Positions 15,576 through 27,075 of a stretch of 64,000 nucleotides of DNA are shown piece after piece. Every line of letters starts with the position of its first letter. Position 1 is the stretch's first letter. The notes below the pieces were generated by a model, which did not search any database, was not told where the DNA came from, and saw only the letters and a program-made list of their open reading frames with translations. The DNA lies in contig JACVTC010000159.1 in NCBI GenBank assembly GCA_016946835.1, forward strand, positions 282,501 through 346,500, read 5' to 3'. Made by a program: the position numbers and the translations under genes. Source of the stretch: Neocallimastix lanati (nom. inval.). Its lineage: Eukaryota; Neocallimastigomycota; Neocallimastigomycetes; Neocallimastigales; Neocallimastigaceae.

Positions 15576-18500
15576 AAAGAGAACACTAAAGAAAACTACG
15601 AAAATAAATGCATTTCTTTAGTATTAAATTCTTCAGAAGATACAACGATTTGGACCTTTGATACTGGTGCTTCAGAGCACATTACCAATAACAAAGATAT
15701 CCTCTCAAACTTTAGAGAAGAAAAGATCTCTATGCAGTGTGCAAATAATTCAATCTGTGAGTTTGACGGGGTTGGTACCTATGAAGGAAGTATTAATGGT
15801 TACAACATAAAATTCGAAAATGTCCTCTATTCTAAACAAGTTAACAAGAATCTTCTGAGTGGAATTAAACTTGCGAAGAATGGATTAAAATGTAACATTA
15901 AATCCAGGAGAGACAAAGTTTTTCTCACTTTAAAAACCACACTTGAAAACAAAAGAACAATTAACATAGGCACATTTAAAGCTAATAAAAACAATACAAT
16001 TCATATACTTACGAAGAATAAATCGAATTTAAAGAATTGTATTGATATCGTTTCACCTGAAGAAACAATGGACATAAATGACCAGTCTAAAATGCTATGG
16101 CATAGAAGACTTGGACATTTTTATCAAGACAATTTAACTAAATATCTAAAACTCCACAATGTCAAAATTAATGAATGCTTAAATTGTAAAATTGCCAAAT
16201 TAAATAGGAAACCCCATAATGGAGACACTCCAAAGGCAAAGCATCCACTAGATGTAATCCATTCTGATGTTATCGGTCCTATTTCAAAATCATACTCAGG
16301 GAAAAGGTATGTTCTTACTTTTATTGACGAATATATTCGCAAAAGTTGGATCTTCCTCTTGGAAAACAAATCAGAAGTTCCAAGAACAATTATTAATTTC
16401 TTTACTTACTTAAATAATCAATTCTATTATAATATTAAAACTTTTCGTTCGGATCAAGGTACTGAATATAATAATAAAAAGGTACTTAACTACTGCAAGG
16501 AACACGGTATTATAAAAACATTTTCACCACCATACAATCCTCAAAACAACGGGATTGCTGAACGATTCAACTACACCATTGTAAGTTGTGCAAAAACTTT
16601 AATTCAGTGGAGTAAAATGTCTAGTGAGTTTTGGGATTACGCTATCAAATATGCAAATTTACTTTATAACATGACTCCACATAAAGGAATTGGAAATAAA
16701 ATTCCAAATGAAATCTATTATAACAAAAAGATCAGTCTTAAATATATTAAAGTTTTTGGTTGTGATGCCTACTATAAAGATTTTTCACAAGGAAAAATGA
16801 AATTTGATAGCAACAGTAAAAAGGGCGTATTTTTAGGAATAAGCATTGAATCCAATTGCTATATAATTATGGATTCAAAGGACTACAGTATTCACTTAGT
16901 AAGAGAAGCAGTATTTGATGAAGAAACTCCATCAAATTTAACAACCAAGATACGCAACAATAAATTACCAACCAACATTTTTAATAACGACAATTATATT
17001 TACGAATTACCAATTATCAACTCTAACGAAAATGAAAATACATACGATGATTCTGGAAAATTGATATACAATGAAGAATCTAATGAAGAATCTAATGAAG
17101 AATCTAATGAAGAATCTAATGAAGAAAATACAGAATCCAAAGAAAATAATTCTTCATCAAGAAAAGGTAAGGAATCAGAAATTGATTCACCTGTTTCATC
17201 TATTAAAAACAATAATATTAATAAAATTATAAATACTCCTATTACTAACAACAAGAAAGATGAGAATAAAAACTCTGCTAAAGGTAAGGAACCTGAAGAC
17301 AATTATCTAAATGATGAAAAAATTGAATCCATTGATGATCTCGCTTCAGATTTCCAATCTATTAGTGTTTCAAATGATGAATCAAATTTCTCTGGGGACA
17401 TTTCTTTAGAAAAGGATAAAATAAAATTTAATCCATCCACTAAAAGAAAGTCATCAACTTGTAATATTTCACCTACCAAAAAGAAGATTAACTTAAACAA
17501 TGAAATATTAAACACTGTTCCCCTTAAACATAAATTGATTCATTCCGAACATCCAGAGAGTAAGAAATTAAGACCATCCATGAATGAATCGCATAAAATA
17601 CCTGGAAACCCTATTCAATCCAACAGTAACAAAAAGTACAAGATCTCCCTCGACAATGTTGAAACTTCTAAAAGATGCATTACTGAAACACCTCTTTCAT
17701 ATAAACAAGCCATCACACGTTCAGATAAAATCCGGTGGATAGAAGCTATGAATTCCGAATTACAAAACTTCTATGACAACCGAACCATGATTTTTGTTAA
17801 ATCGCTTCCTCCTGATGTTAAACCCATAACTACTAAATGGGTCTATACTCTCAAAAAGGACGGTAATGGTAATATCTCAAAATACAAGGCTCGTCTGGTT
17901 GCTCGTGGTTTCACCCAGAGAAAGGGAATTGATTATAACTTAACATATTCTCTTACCCTTAGTTTAGATAGTCTAAAACATATAATTGCGCTTGCTTCAA
18001 AATTCAATTGGGATCTAATGCAGTTTGATATTAAAGCTGCCTATCTTAATGCTCCGTTGGATAAGGATATTTATGTTAATATCCCCCCTGGTGACAAGAA
18101 TTTTGGTAAAGGTTATTGGCTTCTTAGAAAAGCTTTATACGGATTAAAACAGTCAGGTCGCCAGTGGCACATCCACTTCACAAACTTTCTCAAAAATAAT
18201 GGTTTCACTCAATTGACATCTGAACCATGTATTTTTGTTAAAATGGAGGGAGGAAGAGCTGTCTGTATTATTGGAGTTTACGTGGATGACTTATTAATAA
18301 CAGGAATAAAATACTATATAAATAAAATTATTAAAAGAATTAAGAAAAACTTTAAAGTTTCAAATGCAGTGAAGCGGATTATATTTTAGGAATTAATATT
18401 GAAAAGGAAAATACAAGCTACGTAATTTCTCAAATTCAATTAATAAATGATATATTACAAAAATTCAAAGTTAAAAATATAAGAAAGTCAAAAACGCCTT

Positions 18501-19228
18501 GTTCAAGCATCTCAAATTCAGCAAAGAATAATGAACCATTCGATAAAACAACATTTAAAAGTGCAATCGGATCGTTAATCTATCTAGCCAGGTGTACCCG
18601 TCCAGATATTACTTACGCTGTAGGAAAGATTGCTAGAAATTCTGAGAATCCTACCATAGCTGATTGGAAAATGGTAATAAATATATTAAAATACTTAAAT
18701 TATACTAAATACTACAAAATTAAATATAAAGGACAGGGGGAAATTATGGCATATACTGATGCTGACTACGCTGGTGACCCAAAAGATAGGAAATCTACTT
18801 CGGGGTATATAATATCAATGAATAATGATCCAATATGTTGGCAATCCAAGAAACAAACAGTAGTTGCCACATCTACCGCAGAAGCTGAATACATTGCTAC
18901 CGCTGAATGTACTAAAAAAGTTTTATGGATCCGAAATATTTTATATGAAATATTCAACATTAAAAAACCAATAAAAATATTCACTGATAACTTAGCAAGT
19001 AAAACGACAATAGAAAACGGTAAACTCAACAATAAATTAAAACATATAGAAATAAAATTTTACTTCAATAAAGATAATATCAAAAATAACAGAATAAAAT
19101 TAGAATACATCAATACCGAAAGGATGTTGGCCGATCCATTAACAAAAGATTTTAATGGACCAAAAATGACTAAGTTTACAAACCAAATCTTTGACAAGCA
19201 AACATTCTGGTCTGAGGGGGAATGTTAG
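15576..19228 (+). CDS. pol: Copia Pol: protease, integrase, RT, RNase H (one stop upstream, one internal frameshift)
   Basis: The frame is in phase with Gag, separated only by TAA at 15573. Protease has DTGASEHITN. The integrase zinc domain is LWHRRLGH..CLNCK and its core carries D in HSDVIGP, D in FRSDQGTEY and E in NNGIAERFN. A Ser/Glu/Lys-rich linker includes four NEES repeats (about 17072-17125). RT shows KWVYTLKKDG, KARLVARGFTQ, FDIKAAYLNAPL, LYGLKQSGRQW and the catalytic YVDDLLITG. Near 18365 the frame shifts by one base and continues as CSEADYILGI to 19228. RNase H has YTDADYAGD, STAEAEYIA and the final HIEIKFYF..LADPLTKD. RT also has TYSLTLSLDS where copia RTs usually have Pro (TYSPTLS). 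The element is probably non-autonomous as it stands. Confidence 0.9.
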
Positions 19229-19481
19229 AATACAAAGAAAAATATATTAAATTTATATTAAAATAATTTATGTGTATTAAATAAATTAAAAGATATTTTT
19301 ATAATACAACGAACTCGTTGTTAAGCTAATACAATGAAATATATTATGTAATAATTTCTCGTTATATTTTTATTTAGCCACAAATAGTATAAATACAAAT
19401 GTAATCTCATAAATTTTAAAAATCAAGTAATTACTCGTATTAAAATAAATAAACTTTAATCAATAAAATATTTTATAAACA
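19223..19481 (+). repeat. 3' LTR of copia element
   Basis: The same 259 bp as the 5' LTR with one visible difference. It directly follows GAGGGGGAA, the polypurine tract. Satellite sequence resumes immediately after it. Confidence 0.92.
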
Positions 19482-19484
19482 AAA

Positions 19485-19592
19485 AATAAATAATAAATAA
19501 TAAATAATAAATAATAAATAATAAATAATAAATAATAAATAATAAATAATAAATAATAAATAATAAATAATAAATAATAAATAATAAATAAT
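19485..19592. repeat. TAATAAA heptamer satellite, right of the copia element
   Basis: About 15 units. It is a continuation of the array interrupted at 14263. Confidence 0.85.
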
Positions 19593-19815
19593 CAAATATA
19601 GGTAATTGACAAATAAATAACAATTAATAATTAATAAAAAAAATGAAATAATGTATAAATGAAATAAGAAATAATTAATAAATAATTAATAATAAGTAAT
19701 ACTATTAAATAAAATGTTTTATTTATTTAAAATATTATTTATTTATAAAAATGTATAAAGGTAATTAGTAAAACAAAAAAAAAAAAAATATATATATATA
19801 TATATATATCATATT

Positions 19816-21122
19816 TTGAACTTTACAGATACTAATAAAAAGGATGGAGTATTATTATTTTTTGGGGTCTTGGGTTCTATATGTCAAGGATTTGCCCTTC
19901 CTTTAATAATTAATAATATGGGTGATATTCCTACAGTATTACTAAATTTAGTTTCAAATGTAACAATTAAGAAAATTACATTTATAGATGATGATAACAT
20001 TTTATAAGAATTGTTTGAAACAATAAAAAATAACAGCTATAGTAATGATTTATTAAATTTTAGTAACAAATATCCAAATATTAATTTAAATAATACATTA
20101 GATAGTATTAAGAGAAACTTAGATATTAAGAATTTGAAGGAGATAAAATTTTTTACCCATAATGAAATCTGGAATAGTATTAAATACTATTTAATCATAT
20201 ATGCTTTAATTACTATATCTTCTTTTATTATATCTTCTATATCACGTACTTTATTATTACATTTTTCTACATGACAAGGAATTAAAATAAGATGTTTAAC
20301 TTTTAATTCAATTATAAGTCAAGATATTTCATGGCATGAAAAGTAAAGCCCAGGTGAATTACTTTCACGCTTAATAAGGTGATATATCGTTAATAGAAAG
20401 TGGTATAGGATCAATCCTCTCAAGTCTTATAGTAACTATAACAACGTCCATTGCTTGTTATTATATTGCATTAAAAAAATAGCTGGCTTCTTACATTAGA
20501 AATGGTTATTATAGTACCGATTTTAGGAATAGCACTTATAATCTTTTAATTAATTTAATTGGAAAATATACTAAAAAAAAATTTCGTGATATATTTGGAG
20601 AAGCTGGTAATATAGCCCTTGAAGCTATTACAAATATAAAAGATAGTTTCAGCATTCGGTAATGAAAATAAAGAAATTAAACGTTACAATGATAAAATTA
20701 AAGAAATCAAGAAAATACAATATTAAAATATCAATTAGTACTTTCATTATTACTTGGAATGGTTAGTTTAATTGTATATTTATCATACTGTATACTGTTT
20801 CGATTTGGCACGTTTTATATATATAAAGGAGAATTAACTGCAAATCAGGTTTATAAAGTATTTTTAAGTGTAATTTCAGGTACAACCAGTCTCACCAAGA
20901 TTAGGTGGAACTTTTAACATCAATCGCTCAATCAACTACAGCAGCATCTGTTATTTTTAATATAATCAATATGAAAACTGATGTTAATATTTATCACAGA
21001 ATAAAATCCGAAAAATCAATTTAATGGAAACCTTGAGTTCAAAAATATCTCTTATATCCAAATTGTGTAGAGATTCAAATTTTAAATAATATCTTTTTTA
21101 AATGTAAAATCTGGGCAAAAAA
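19816..21122 (+). pseudogene. ABC transporter (ABCB/MDR type) pseudogene, N-terminal half
   Basis: Broken frames read as the first transmembrane domain of an ABCB full transporter: LLFFGVLGSICQGFALPLI (first membrane helix), GIKIRCLTFNSIISQDISWH, SPGELLSRL, FGEAGNIALEAITNIKDS, then AFGNENKEIKRYNDKIKE, YKGELTANQVYKVFLSVISG and NGNLEFKNIS at the start of the nucleotide-binding domain. These correspond in order to conserved stretches of P-glycoprotein-like pumps. At least six stops or shifts are present (first TAA near 20005). The match ends at KCKIWAKK, just where the Walker A motif should begin, and passes directly into copia RT sequence at about 21122. TTTACAG before 19829 may be an intron 3' end, so an upstream exon is lost or unrecognised. 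Confidence 0.75.
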
Positions 21123-21960
21123 TTATTACCAAATGGGTATTTACAATTAAAAGAGACGAACACAAATAATATAACAAAATACCAAGCTAGACTTGTTGCT
21201 TGAGGATTTACCCAAGTATTTAGCATTGATTTTGAATTAACCTATTCTCCTACTTTAACTTCCGATAGCCTAAAATTCATAATATCTATTACAGGCTTAT
21301 TTAAAATGGAATATCTACCAGTTAGACATAAAAGCTGCCTACCTAAATGCTAACCTTGATAAAGACATATATACTACTATCCCTCCGGGAGATAAGAATT
21401 ATCAAAAAAAAAAGGATTATGGAAATTAAATAAAGCTCTGTACGTTTTAAAACAGTCTGGAAGACGACAGTTCGAAACAATATTTCTACCTTCATAAAAG
21501 AACAAGGCTTCTATCAATTAAAATCCGATCAGAGCATTTTTCGAAAACTAATAAAAGATAATAAAATAATTTGCTTAATTGGTATATATGTAGTTGATAT
21601 GATCATCAGTGGCAGTGACTATGAAATGAATGATATAATCAATAAAATTAAATAAAAATTTAAAATCTCTAATTATGGACCAATCAAATATCTTCTAGGT
21701 ATTACAATTGAACAAATGAAATTTGAATACCGAATTTTACAAACAAATTTTATTGAAAATTTATTGAGTAATTCTTAAAACTAGTCATAACAAAAGAACT
21801 AACACACCTTGCACACTAAATAATATTACTAATGATAAACCTTTTGATCCTACTACATATAAAAGTGTATCACTTATATATTTAGCAAAATGCACTCGGC
21901 CAGACATTTCTTTCATAGTACATCATGATGCACGACAATGTGAAAATCCAATATACGACG
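21123..21960 (+). mobile_element. Copia reverse transcriptase remnant
   Basis: Fragments in several frames: ITKWVFTIKRDEH, YQARLVA, GFTQVFSIDFELTYSPTL, LWKLNKALYVLKQSGR, GIYVVDMIISGS (a decayed YVDD box, with VD kept and V for the first D), then LAKCTRPDISFIV. Stops and indels are many. Both ends are truncated; it abuts the ABC pseudogene on the left and an LTR-like block on the right. Confidence 0.8.
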
Positions 21961-21981
21961 ATCATAGTGCAGACGATGACT

Positions 21982-22139
21982 TGTTTGATTTAGGGTTAGG
22001 CTGTCAATTGGACTATTATTGGGTGGTTAGGTGGAATCGAACTTCCATACTATTGACCCCCAGGGTATACGCGTTTACCATAGACGCGGTCTCACGGAGT
22101 TCTGTTCATTATTTAGGATATTAAACTTTATTTCTAACA
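21982..22139 (-). repeat. Short LTR-like block with tRNA-like interior
   Basis: On the minus strand it begins TGTTAGA after a TTAAGGGGAA polypurine tract and ends CAAACA, giving TGTT..AACA ends and 158 bp. It is far less AT-rich than its surroundings. It holds a B-box-like GTTCGATTC (22042-22034) and an A-box-like TGGTAAACGCG (22080-22070) in the same orientation. The boxes are 38 bases apart, closer than in a normal tRNA, and no complete cloverleaf forms. It may be a decayed tRNA-derived insert rather than a true LTR. Confidence 0.45.
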
Positions 22140-22259
22140 TTCCCCTTAAAGTTAAAGATCCTTAAAGCTAGTGAGGATGTTTTCTCGGATCTTATTCATC
22201 AGAGTAGTATTTAAATATTTTGTAAATCCGTCTGATGAATTATATTCATATTTAACAAA

Positions 22260-22658
22260 TTATAGGCTTATATATTTTTCTTTTATTAATTCCCTTATAC
22301 TATGATATCTCAAATCGATATGTTTAGACTTTGGATTAATCGTTTCATTTTCGCAATTATAAATAGCGGTTTTATTGTCAGCATTTATTGTTATACAATT
22401 ATTATTTAATCCAAGTTCTTTAAAAATGTTTCTATACCAGAGACAATGTCTTGCATATTCGTGTATTCCATAATATTCGCTTTCTGCAGTAGAAACAAAA
22501 ATACGGTGTTGGAGTTTAGAATACCAACTTGTTAACTTGTTGGAGCTGAATTCATTAACATCTGTTGTAGATCTTCTAGTATCTTTATCACCACCTAAAT
22601 CTACATCTACGTAGACTTTAAACTCAAAGTTGATTATTATATGTAAATTTAATTCCAT
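22260..22658 (-). pseudogene. Copia RNase H fragment
   Basis: The longest unbroken piece of the minus-strand copia element. It reads VYVDVDLGGDKDTRRSTTDV (usual form YxDADWAGD..RRSTSG), STAESEYYGI, then INADNKTAIYNCEN and SKHIDLRYHSIRELI. The first catalytic Asp region is altered (DVDLGGD) but the second and third are kept. It is part of a dead element. Confidence 0.8.
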
Positions 22659-25021
22659 AATCAGGATTACCTTTTTAGATATCTAAATATTTTTATTGCA
22701 TTATACCAATCTTCAAAAGTGGAATCTTTATATCTTCTTGAAGTTCTACTTAAAGATTTTATTTTATTTACTTCTTCTGAAGAACCAATTACAATTATAT
22801 CATCTACATAAAAATGCTAATAAACACTTAATATCATTACTTGCATCTTTCTTAATATATACACAAGGATCACTTAAGAATCTTTTAAAAGTTTAATTTT
22901 AACAATACCTTAATTAGAGTTTCATTCCACATTCTACCAGATTGCTTAAATCCGTATAATGCTTTGTTTAATTTGCAATACCCTTTTTGATTCATTCCCT
23001 CTGGCAAATTCACATATATATCTTCTTCTAATTTAGCATTCAAATATGCTGCCTTGATATCCATTTGGTGAATATCAAAATTATTTATGTACTTGCAATT
23101 GCTATTATTATTTTAAGTGTATCCTGTTTGAATGTTGGTGGAAATGTATTTTTATAATCTATACCGTAAACTTGTGTATAGCCTTTAGCTACTAATCTAG
23201 CTTTATATTTTACAATTTTACTGTTAGCATTGCTTTTATATTTTAGTACCCATCTTGTTGATACAACATTAACGTTCTTAGGTACTTTATCTCCTATAGT
23301 GAAAACATTTATCCTATATATATATATATTTTTTTTTAATTAGAGATTATATATCATCCTTCTCATATTACCTAACTCTTCATCAACAGCTTTTAACCAC
23401 TTTCTTTATCTTTCATATTAAAATATCAATATAACTACGTGGTTCAATGAAATCATTTTCATTTATTGATAAGAGTGCTACTATATCAAGAATATCTTTT
23501 ATTCTAAAAGAACGTTTTGAGGGATGACTAGTAATTTTATATTCATCATGATAATGATATTTGCGTTTATTTCTAGTTTTATTGGTTTTATTTTTATTTT
23601 TATTTGGATGTTGTTTATTAACGTCTTTATACTTATTTCTATTATTAATATTATCTACTCTTTCAATTTGGTTTATTTCATTAGTATTATTAATATCATT
23701 AACGTTTTTATTATTTTCATTAGTTTTATAATTTTTCATTTGTTCCTTTGATTTTTGAGAAAGCTCTTTCAATTTATTTAATAAAAAATGAGTATCTTTT
23801 ATTTTATCTGATTTTCTCTCTTTAATTGAATTTGCTTGTTTTATATCTTTAATTTTATTGATATTATCGATTTTATCATTATCACTTTTATCATTATTAC
23901 TTTTATTTAAGGTAACACTTTTATTTAAATTATTATTTATTCGTTTGTTTATACAATTTATTTTGTCCATATAAGTAACGTTATTTTGATAATTAATACT
24001 AGCAAATTCTTTATTATTATAGCTATACTCACTTCTTAGAGAATAGTTCTCATTTAGATTATTATTATTAAAGTTACCTTTATTTAATTCTTCAATTAAT
24101 TCATTAAAAGATTTACTATTATTGTCTTTATTATACACATTTTGTTTATTTAAATTATTTTTTCAATTATATTTTCTTTGTATACATTTGATTTTGGTTC
24201 ATTTTCTTTATTTACATTATTTTTTATTTTCTTCAATTAAATTTTGATTTAAATTATAATTTATGGAGGTAAATATTTTTATTGTTTACATTTGAATTAT
24301 TAATATCGTCATTTGCTATATAATTATTAGTGTTGTTATTATTATTATTGTTTATAAAATCGTCATATAAATTATAATTATTTAAATCAAAAATTTCATT
24401 GGTTCCATTGTTTAATAAATTTGAATTATTTAAATTATTTTTATTCTAAATTTAAATTAATTTTATTTATATACTTATTACGAACATCCAAATTCTGCAT
24501 ATTTTTATTATTAATGTCCTGCTTATTTATTTCCATTACGTCTTTATTAATTTTCATATTGTTTCGATTATTCTTATTATTCTCTTGTACTTCATTGCCT
24601 AAATTCTGATTTAAATTATTATTTAAATTTAAATCATTTAAATTATTAATTCAAATTAAATTGTTAGTATTATATTTTTTTTTATTCTCATGAAAATTTA
24701 TATTATTTTTCATTTTGGAAATAAATATTATTATTGTTATTTTCATTTGTTTCAGTAAGATTATTTTTATTATTATAATTTAAATTTAATGATGAATCAT
24801 TAAATTCATGATTTGAATATAAATTATTAAATCGGTAACTTAAGTTGTAATTTGAAAAATTATTATTATTATTCTCGAAATTACTGTTACATTGTATAGG
24901 ACCAATAGAATTATTTCGTGATAAATTATTTATATTATTAAAATTATTTTGATTTAAATTATTCATATTATTATATGGGACATCCATTTAATTTAAATTA
25001 TTATTTAAATCAATTTGATTT

Positions 25022-25040
25022 TTATTTTATTATTAAATAA

Positions 25041-25088
<48 letters not shown>

Positions 25089-25092
25089 TTTA

Positions 25093-25190
<98 letters not shown>

Positions 25191-25195
25191 TTAAA
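25022..25195 (-). repeat. (AAT)n poly-Asn tract in the copia linker
   Basis: About 55 ATT triplets on the plus strand with a few TTT interruptions, coding Asn on the minus strand in the linker of the decayed copia element. Confidence 0.75.
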
Positions 25196-25625
25196 CTTCA
25201 TGATATTCATCATTATTATTATCACTTATATTATCTTCAATTTCTTCAGATTCATAAAACGGAGTAAAGTTAAAGGTATCTGGAGAGGACAGAGGAGGAC
25301 CTATATTTTCAGGTTCATCTTCAAGAAATGCGACCGTTCATGAAAGAATTATTTTATTATTATCAATATCATATATTCTATATGCTATATGGTTAATTTC
25401 GTCATAATCTAAAAATATACCTTGGTAGAGTTGTATTATAAATCTTTTTTCTGAATTGTTTAGGAACATAAAAGTATACTCGACAACCGAAAACTTTAAA
25501 ATCTATTATAAATCTACTTTTTCATTATATAATAAATTATATGAAATTTTGTTATTATTACTCTTCAGTGGTAATCGATTATGGATAATAATTAGTCGTT
25601 TCTACGACATCGTATAGGTAGAATA

Positions 25626-25982
25626 ATGGAAACCTTATTTCCAGCCTTCTCGAATACAAACACACAAACTGACATTTATAAATTAAAGATAAAAATTGGA
25701 TCTTACACATTTGAGAAAAAATTCCGTATAATCGAAAAGAGTGATCTATTCGACTTAATTGTTGGAATCGATTCATTAAAAAGAAATAGATTTATATTGG
25801 ACTTTGTTTATGATAAACTGTATCTTATTAATAATTCTGGTAATAATGTGGAGATTGCTCATCTTATGTATGATATTAAGCTACCAACGAATTCTGATTA
25901 CGAAAGTGAAGGGCAAGAGGTTGAGGATCACTTTATTAATTATATATTGTTAGAATATGTAAATTTATGTTTTAATTATTAA
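25626..25982 (+). pseudogene. Ty3/gypsy retropepsin-like fragment
   Basis: An open frame of 118 codons. YKLKIKIGSYTFEKKFRIIE and LFDLIVGIDSLKRNRFILDF match the second half of a gypsy protease (the I-x-G-x-D-x-L..N..IDF flap and dimer region), but the catalytic D-S/T-G is missing upstream. It begins next to the copia integrase fragment on the opposite strand. The rest of gypsy RT is absent between here and 26058. Confidence 0.55.
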
Positions 25983-26301
25983 TACAAAAACATGTAACTC
26001 TTTATAATTAATAAATAAAGTAAACTTTAATAAGATATAAATTTTCGGATTTCTTATAGGCCAGGAGCGAAAGGTGGTAAACCTGATGCATTATCCAGAA
26101 GGCCTGATTATAAAATTGAACTTCCATCTAATATTAATTCAGTTATTAAAGCTGATTCATTTTGTTGTGCTATAAATGATAATATTCAAAGTCTTATTAA
26201 AGCACAAAATGCAGATAAATACTGCAAGGAAGTCTTATCAAAAATCCGTAATAAATCGAACGAAATTAAAAGTTCATTATTTAGCCTCGTCGATGGCGTT
26301 T

Positions 26302-27075
26302 TTATAAAGTTTTGATTTAAAAAATAGATTATAAGTCAAAAATTATAATAACACTAAATAACACAAAAATGTTTTATAAACAAATAAGTTTTATTATATT
26401 TAGATTTTAAAATAATCTTTATTAATTATTAGTGTTATTAACAATAAATCGTTAATAACAATTACATCGATTAAAATACATGAAATTTGGTTAACTATTT
26501 ATATTTTTATCTTATTACATTTAGAATATATAATTCCTATTGAATTATATTATCTAACTATTTATTTAAAAACAATACTAACCTAAACTAATAATAAATA
26601 ATTAACTATTACTAAATAAAGAGAATTATAATTAATAACTAAAATAAATATAAACAATTTCAATCGAGCTCATTTATTATTTATTTATTATTTAAATATT
26701 ATTAATAAATTCTTATTATATTTTCTATTTAAAATTAATATAAAAGTTGTCATAATTATTTAATATGATTTTAGCATAAAATGCCGCAAGTTTCAACATG
26801 ACTAATTGCATAGTTTCATATTGTTAATTTATCTTGTAAAAAACCTTAACTCTTATTATTTAAATTAAATTACATAAAAAGAAATGATTTTCAATTACTA
26901 GTTTCACAAGAGAAATTTTTAATTTATTAATATGATTGGGAAGAAGTCGAAGTTTTGTTTAAAATTATTTGCAATAATTTTATACACGTGATTTTTAATA
27001 GATTTATTTCAATTTTACTTAAATTTATGATTAAATTTAATTAAAATTTATAAAGATATTAATAATATCTTTACA
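26302..27075. mobile_element. 774-bp solo-LTR-like insertion in gypsy
   Basis: Flanked by the 5-bp direct repeat GTTTT (26297-26301 and 27076-27080). Its ends are near inverted repeats, TATAAAG..CTTTACA. Excluding the insert and one repeat, the gypsy reading frame runs straight from DGV into LHFQKRIIVP. It has no coding capacity. It is most simply a solo LTR left by recombination. Confidence 0.7.

Larger units (their letters stand above)
14264..19481 (+). mobile_element. Ty1/copia LTR retrotransposon, nearly complete and recent
   Basis: Two 259-bp LTRs (14264-14522 and 19223-19481) begin TGTTAGA, end TAAACA, and differ at a single site by eye (ACTCATATT versus ACTCGTATT), implying very recent insertion. 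Gag, protease, integrase, RT and RNase H occur in copia order. The polypurine tract GAGGGGGAA precedes the 3' LTR. Three lesions break the polyprotein: a frameshift in gag near 14910, an in-frame TAA at 15573, and a frameshift in RT near 18365. Both flanks are the same 7-bp satellite, so a target duplication cannot be defined with certainty. The primer-binding site after 14522 was not matched to a tRNA. Confidence 0.92.
22140..25600 (-). mobile_element. Decayed Ty1/copia element, minus strand
   Basis: From high to low coordinates: the end of integrase (NNKISYNLLYNEKVDL near 25550; RVYFYVPKQ-like and GIFLDYDEINHIAYRIYDID near 25480-25350), an Asn-rich linker with poly-Asn runs (25200-25030, 24987-24703, 24138-23413), RT (NVVSTRWVLKYKSN, YKARLVAKGYTQVYGIDY, FDIHQMDIKAAYLNAKLEED, LNKALYGFKQSGRMWNE; 23300-22690) and RNase H, ending at polypurine tract TTAAGGGGAA. 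Frames are broken throughout. The Asn-rich linker between integrase and RT is an unusual length expansion shared with the copia remnant near 59 kb. Confidence 0.85.

Noticed and set aside
21988-22001. Telomere-like TTTAGGGTTAGG
   Set aside because: Only about two partial units, inside transposon debris; not a telomere array.
22034-22095. Functional tRNA gene on the minus strand
   Set aside because: A- and B-box-like words are present, but they are too close together, the acceptor and T stems have mismatches, and no anticodon stem forms.
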